From positions 1 to 17,425 of the forward strand of contig DKER01000008.1 in NCBI GenBank assembly GCA_002452555.1: 17,425 nucleotides of DNA, written 5' to 3'. Within the stretch, counting starts at the first letter, position 1, and the number at the start of each line of letters is the position of its first letter. Both the position numbers and the translations under genes were made by a program. The notes under the pieces were generated by a model. The model saw only the letters and a list, made by a program, of their open reading frames with translations, had not been told where the DNA came from and did no database searches. This DNA comes from Fidelibacterota bacterium UBA6817. GTDB lineage: Bacteria > Fidelibacterota > Fidelibacteria > Fidelibacterales > Fidelibacteraceae. Below are positions 14,645 through 17,425 of this stretch, one piece after another.

Positions 14645-17062
14645 TTAGCTCCCTTTATACAGTTTCAGACTATTCATGACAACGGTTATACTGCTCACCG
14701 ACATGGCCAGCGCTGCAAGGATAGGGTGGAGCTGGCGAAAAATGTCCGGAATGGTTTCTATTGGATAAAGAACTCCTGCTGCTACAGGAATGAGCAGAAT
14801 GTTATAGAAAAAGGCCCAAAAAAGGTTCTGGCGGATAGTTCTCAGTGTTTTACGTGAAAGGTTAAGTGCATCAAAAAGACGGCTGCTCTGATGCCCTGAC
14901 AGTATAATATCTCCCGATTCAATTGCTACATCCGTTCCGGTTCCCATGGCAATTCCAACATCGGCAAGTGTTAAAGCAGGCGCATCATTAATGCCGTCCC
15001 CCACCATGATCACATGGTCACCTTTTTGCTGGAATTCCTTAACGATTTCTGCTTTCTCGTCCGGCATAACTCCGCTGAATACTGTCTTAATACCGGCTTC
15101 CCGTGCGATAGCCTCTGCCGTGATCCGGTTATCCCCGGTCACCATGGCTGTTTTAAGCCCCATCGCCTGTAAAGATCGGATCGTTTCGGGAATATCCTCA
15201 CGGAGTTTGTCTGCCAGTCCTATCAGGCCGGATATAACACCATTAATTTCTGCCAAAATCACAGTCTGTCCTCTCGAACGTGTCCGATGAATAATATAGT
15301 TGATCTCAGCATTCCCGTTATTTTGTTCCAATAACCACTCCGGCTTCCCAACCCGGACAAGAATCCCTTCGATTCTGCACGATACACCTTCTCCGCCGTG
15401 AATTCTGAAATCCTTGACGGGTTGAACAGGCAAAGAATGTTCCTGACCATACCTGACAATAGCCTTTCCGAGAGGATGTTCGGAAGCGGCTTCAGCAGAT
15501 ATTGTCATTTTTAGCCAGTCTGAATGGCCATTTGGGATGTTTTCACGTGTCATTACAGATAATTCGCCGAATGTGATGGTCCCTGTTTTATCAAAAAGAA
15601 CAACATTCGCCCGGGCGGCTGTTTCCAGAGCGGTTCCATTCCGAAAAAGGATTCCTTTCAATGCGCCTTTTCCGGTCCCTGCCATAATAGCAGTAGGTGT
15701 GGCGAGGCCCATAGCGCAGGGACATGCTATAACCAGCACCGCTACCATGCGAAGGAGTCCGGGTATCCATTCTCCCAAAGCCAAGCGCCAGATGAAAAAC
15801 GTCAATATTGCTATCCCGATTACAATTGGGACAAACACTGCGGCAATTTTATCTGCCAGGGCCTGAATCGGAGCTTTGCTCCCCTGAGCTTCGCGGACCA
15901 TGGCAATAATCCGGGACAAAACGGTGGCTTCACCGACTTTATCCGCCTGAATTCTTAAAACACCGTAGGTGTTCAGGGTGCCGCCGGTGACCGGGTCTCC
16001 CTTCTTTTTATCTACCGGCAGTGATTCACCGGTGAGCATGGATTCATTAACTGCTGAATCTCCTTCCAGTATAATCCCGTCCACAGGGATCTTCCCTCCG
16101 GGACGAACCAGGAGAATATCACCCCGTTCAACCTGACTGAGAGGGAGTGTTATTGTCCCGGTATCGGAAATTTTTTCCACCGTTTCCGGCTGAAGATTCA
16201 GCAACTCTTTAATTGCAGCTCCCGCCTGTCCCTTTGTACGCGATTCCAGATATTTACCGAGACGGATAAGGGTAATAATTACGGCAGAGGTCTCAAAATA
16301 GACGTGATCACCGGTTTCAGGGAAAAAGATGACAAACCATGAATAGATATATGCTACTGAACTTCCCAACGCCACCAGCACATCCATGTTGGCAGAACCG
16401 TTTTTCAGGGCTTTCCAGGCGTGCCGGTAGTAATCAAGTCCGGTAAAAAACTGAACCGGTGTCGCCAGAAATGCAAAAAAAAGGTTCATCCAAAGAACAT
16501 GGCTCCACATACCCAAAACGCCGAAATCCCGCAGCATACTCAGTATAAAGAGAGGAGTCGTAAACAGGATACCGGCCCACAATGCTTTTAATTGGTAATT
16601 TTGATGCTTCTCACCCCTGTCATCCTCTCCTGAATTTTGAGTCAGCAAAGGGGTATATCCCAGGTTGGATATTTGTTCAGCCATCATTTCAGGGGAAGCA
16701 AGACCGTGAACATATTCTACTGAGACTGATTCATCAGCGAAACTGGCAGCTGCTTTGTACAGGCCGGGGATTTTCCGGGTGAGGCCCCGTTCGATGGTAG
16801 AGGCACAGTTGGCACAGGTCATTCCCGCTACGGGAATGCGGATTTTTCTTAGGGGGATCTCATAACCGGCAGACTGTACAGCGGACAGGATATCTGCCAG
16901 GGTGAGGGAGGACATGTCGTATTCAACAGTGAGTTCTTCTGTGGCAAAATTTACGGAAGCGGACTGAATGCCCGGCAGTTTTTTAAGGGTTTTTTCGATA
17001 GTCGCGGCACAATTGGCGCATGTCATTCCCTGAATGGGAAAACTTTCCTTTTTAATCGTCAT
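14645..17062 (-). CDS. copA: Copper-exporting P1B-type ATPase
   Basis: An 805-residue inner-membrane pump that exports Cu(I) from the cytoplasm using ATP. Two N-terminal heavy-metal-associated domains carry GMTCANC (Cys15/Cys18 and Cys83/Cys86). Eight membrane segments follow the P1B plan. The actuator has TGES (344-347); the membrane metal site has CPC (447-449), Y753-N754 in segment 7 and M787 with S791 in segment 8, the set that defines Cu(I) pumps. The phosphorylation site is DKTGT (Asp491), the nucleotide domain has SEHPLG (527-532), and the hinge GDGINDAP is at 688-695. All catalytic residues are present and length is normal. Its ATG shares a base with the TGA of the copZ-like gene, so the two are translated together. 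The stop codon abuts the repeat element. Confidence -1.
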   Translation of the reverse strand: MTIKKESFPIQGMTCANCAATIEKTLKKLPGIQSASVNFATEELTVEYDMSSLTLADILSAVQSAGYEIPLRKIRIPVAGMTCANCASTIERGLTRKIPGLYKAAASFADESVSVEYVHGLASPEMMAEQISNLGYTPLLTQNSGEDDRGEKHQNYQLKALWAGILFTTPLFILSMLRDFGVLGMWSHVLWMNLFFAFLATPVQFFTGLDYYRHAWKALKNGSANMDVLVALGSSVAYIYSWFVIFFPETGDHVYFETSAVIITLIRLGKYLESRTKGQAGAAIKELLNLQPETVEKISDTGTITLPLSQVERGDILLVRPGGKIPVDGIILEGDSAVNESMLTGESLPVDKKKGDPVTGGTLNTYGVLRIQADKVGEATVLSRIIAMVREAQGSKAPIQALADKIAAVFVPIVIGIAILTFFIWRLALGEWIPGLLRMVAVLVIACPCAMGLATPTAIMAGTGKGALKGILFRNGTALETAARANVVLFDKTGTITFGELSVMTRENIPNGHSDWLKMTISAEAASEHPLGKAIVRYGQEHSLPVQPVKDFRIHGGEGVSCRIEGILVRVGKPEWLLEQNNGNAEINYIIHRTRSRGQTVILAEINGVISGLIGLADKLREDIPETIRSLQAMGLKTAMVTGDNRITAEAIAREAGIKTVFSGVMPDEKAEIVKEFQQKGDHVIMVGDGINDAPALTLADVGIAMGTGTDVAIESGDIILSGHQSSRLFDALNLSRKTLRTIRQNLFWAFFYNILLIPVAAGVLYPIETIPDIFRQLHPILAALAMSVSSITVVMNSLKLYKGS

Positions 17063-17268
17063 CAGGCATTTTCCGCAGGATATCCGATTTCTTCAAGTGT
17101 CTCCAGGATCAGGGCTTCAGTAGCCGGTTCAACCCATGTTACCTCTACATGTTTTGAGGATATGTCTCCCTGAACTGAATCCACTCCTTTCAGGTCCTCC
17201 AATTCACGGGTGATGGTCATAATGCAGTGTTTGCAACTGATATTGGGTATGAAAAATGTTTTCTTCAT
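17062..17268 (-). CDS. CopZ-like copper chaperone (single HMA domain)
   Basis: A 68-residue protein made only of a heavy-metal-associated domain of ferredoxin-like fold: FFIPNISCKHCIMTITREL with the C-x2-C metal site at Cys12 and Cys15, then VEVTWVEPATEALILETLEEIGYPAE. Such proteins carry Cu(I) in the cytoplasm and hand it to the HMA domains of CopA. The residues between the cysteines are Lys-His, where copA's own domains have Ala-Asn; single-domain chaperones often differ here. GGAGA lies 6 nt before the ATG. The gene directly precedes copA with a one-base stop/start overlap, which supports a chaperone role. Another HMA-binding metal such as zinc cannot be excluded from this protein alone, but the Cu-type pump makes copper most likely. 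Confidence -1.
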   Translation of the reverse strand: MKKTFFIPNISCKHCIMTITRELEDLKGVDSVQGDISSKHVEVTWVEPATEALILETLEEIGYPAENA

Positions 17269-17425
17269 AAGTGTTCTCCGTTTCTATCTATGATAAATAA
17301 AATTACAAAGGGTTTCATGGTTAGTTCCTAATTTTAATTGAGATAATTATTGACATAATTCATAGATACTCCTTAAATTTTCTGGCTTTTTGCATGTGGC
17401 AATCCGGAGTAGCTTCCGCCTTCGT
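17265..17425 (-). promoter_or_regulatory. Leader of the copper operon with short coupled reading frames
   Basis: Read on the minus strand, all frames are open at the window edge. One (TKAEATPDC...KFKEYL) stops at 17360 and overlaps an ATG at 17363 as ATGA. That ATG, with AAGGAG at 17374-17369, begins a nine-residue frame (MNYVNNYLN, stop 17334-17336). A second short frame starts at 17318 after AGGA and encodes MKPFVILFIIDRNGEHL; its TGA (17265-17267) overlaps the copZ-like ATG as ATGA. These may be leader peptides or chance. No dyad typical of a CueR or CsoR operator was found by eye, and the promoter is not evident. Confidence -1.

Noticed and set aside
17350..17378. Plus-strand sigma70-type promoter: TTGACA, 17-bp spacer, TTAAAT
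   Set aside because: The -10 matches only four of six positions, the region is AT-rich, it points out of the window and no downstream gene can be seen. It also overlaps the minus-strand leader of the copper operon.

Overview
The window looks like a piece of chromosome from a Gram-negative bacterium. Two genes encode proteins with signal peptides and probable outer-membrane barrels. One gene encodes a GWxTD-type protein, a family found mainly in the FCB group and related candidate phyla (Bacteroidota, Chlorobi/Ignavibacteria, Calditrichota, Marinimicrobia and similar). Strong AGGAGG ribosome binding sites precede several genes. No rRNA, tRNA, integrase, transposase or CRISPR gene is visible, so the phylum assignment is an inference from protein families only.

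Layout. 3-446: C-terminal end of a protein with a sugar-binding jelly-roll domain, cut by the window edge. 569-6845 (+): a compact, probably co-transcribed run of eight genes: a LiaF-like membrane protein, an LPP20-domain/coiled-coil/barrel protein, a YihY/BrkB membrane protein, DNA-3-methyladenine glycosylase I, a small outer-membrane barrel, a PH-domain membrane protein, the 16S rRNA methyltransferase RsmE and a HIT-family hydrolase. Most neighbours overlap or nearly touch. 6846-7104: a mosaic of 7-bp and 8-bp tandem repeats. 7124-12964 (+): smc, a GWxTD-domain protein and a ROK-family sugar kinase, tightly packed. 12965-13347: AT-rich gap between convergent genes. 13348-14064 (-): a ComF-family protein. 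14065-14644: AT-rich spacer followed by a second, longer mosaic repeat element, inverted relative to the first. 14645-17268 (-): a copper operon, copZ-like chaperone followed by the CopA P1B-type ATPase. 17269-17425: leader region with short coupled reading frames and possibly the end of another gene.

Functional themes are envelope biogenesis and stress (LiaF-like, LPP20/barrel, YihY, small barrel, GWxTD), nucleic-acid maintenance (Tag, RsmE, SMC, ComF) and copper export (CopZ/CopA). The most unusual feature is non-coding. Two elements, in opposite orientation about 7.4 kb apart, each begin at a gene's stop codon and carry the same ordered modules: degenerate TAGCCGG/TGGACAG heptamers, then GTTCATGG-type octamers, with a related 29-nt core among the octamers. 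They resemble in kind the short tandem heptanucleotide repeats known from cyanobacteria, but the ordered switch from a 7-bp to an 8-bp period is worth following up.
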